From assembly GCA_023420935.1 (NCBI GenBank), contig JAEZUR010000121.1, forward strand, positions 1 through 52,025: a DNA stretch of 52,025 nt, written 5' to 3'. Source of the DNA: Bacillota bacterium. Lineage in GTDB: Bacteria; Bacillota; Clostridia; Lachnospirales; Lachnospiraceae. Below the pieces are notes generated by a model. The model worked only from the letters and a program-made list of their open reading frames with translations, ran no database searches and was not told the origin of the DNA. A program made the position numbers and the translations under genes. Below are positions 51,886 through 52,025 of the stretch, piece after piece; position 1 is the first letter of the stretch, and each line of letters starts with the position of its first letter.

Positions 51886-52025
51886 TTACCTCATATTTAT
51901 TACATATTCAATAGCTTCCCTAACCGCTCCATTACCTCCATTTTGAGAGACTACAATATCCGCTACTTCTTTCGCTTCTTTTCTTCCTTGTGGAACGCAG
52001 AAACTAAGTCCAACCTGGTTTAGCA
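51886..52025 (-). CDS. KdsC-like HAD phosphatase (C-terminal 45 residues)
   Basis: Partial gene entering from the right edge; only the C-terminus is visible, ending at a TAA at 51886. The text LSFCVPQGRKEAKEVADIVV and QNGGNGAVREAIEYVI matches the end of KdsC-type phosphatases (Gly-Gly-x-Gly-Ala-Val-Arg-Glu), which dephosphorylate Kdo-8-phosphate, N-acylneuraminate-9-phosphate and related nine- or eight-carbon sugar acids. The main catalytic Asp motifs lie outside the window. It precedes the glycerophosphotransferase by four bases, so one operon. Confidence 0.75.
   Translation of the reverse strand, partial: LNQVGLSFCVPQGRKEAKEVADIVVSQNGGNGAVREAIEYVINMR

Overview
The window is AT-rich chromosomal DNA from an anaerobic, low-GC Gram-positive bacterium. 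The gene set (a CooS-type carbon-monoxide dehydrogenase, FeS-type LarE, ECF transporters, RNase J, a LysM spore-type GH18 protein, teichoic-acid-like glycerophosphotransferase, strong AGGAGG ribosome binding sites) points to the class Clostridia, most likely a Lachnospiraceae or Lachnoclostridium-like organism; the species cannot be fixed from sequence alone. There are no rRNA or tRNA genes, no CRISPR array and no complete insertion sequence. It looks like stable chromosome made of many small, independently regulated units rather than one island.

Layout. 1-2.7 kb: end of an ABC export system (ATPase cut by the window edge, plus FtsX permease). 2.7-3.3 kb: two long palindromic intergenic elements. 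3.3-7.1 kb: a minus-strand operon of uridine-phosphorylase-like enzyme, ECF S component, EcfT and two EcfA ATPases, probably nucleoside uptake and phosphorolysis. 7.3-9.2 kb: a solitary CODH-like protein with altered metal ligands. 9.3-15.2 kb: secreted protein, Dus, cupin, CBS protein, SelO, SDR. 15.4-17.2 kb: pirin, nitroreductase and MarR operon with two operators and a consensus promoter. 17.3-21.1 kb: LarE, metallo-hydrolase, BioB, BioY with a BirA-type operator. 21.2-27.3 kb: a cell-surface beta-helix protein and a complete iron-siderophore ABC operon.

27.3-32.6 kb: a LysR/DUF4865 pair, an EF-G/TetM-like GTPase fused to a YacP/Rae1-like NYN nuclease domain, and a PadR-DUF4180 regulator with its operator. 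32.6-36.8 kb: ABC-2 exporter, double-HTH MerR regulator, SRPBCC protein, BFD-like [2Fe-2S] protein, FUSC-type membrane protein. 36.8-41.7 kb: LysM-GH18 protein with a degenerate catalytic motif, a DUF421 gene interrupted by a frameshift, rhodanese lipoprotein, ClC antiporter, Csp-like copper protein. 41.7-44.6 kb: a DapB-like gene behind a c-di-AMP (ydaO-type) riboswitch that is itself preceded by a short terminated leader, then a DJ-1 protein and WYL regulator sharing an operator. 44.6-52.0 kb: RNase J, LysE/LysR pair, DinG-like helicase, and the edge of a cell-surface glycopolymer locus.

Most noteworthy: the CODH-like protein lacking one C-cluster cysteine, the GTPase-NYN fusion, the tandem leader upstream of the DapB-like gene, the frameshifted DUF421 gene, and three long palindromes with unrelated arms. 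All functions are inferred by reading motifs; no database search was run.
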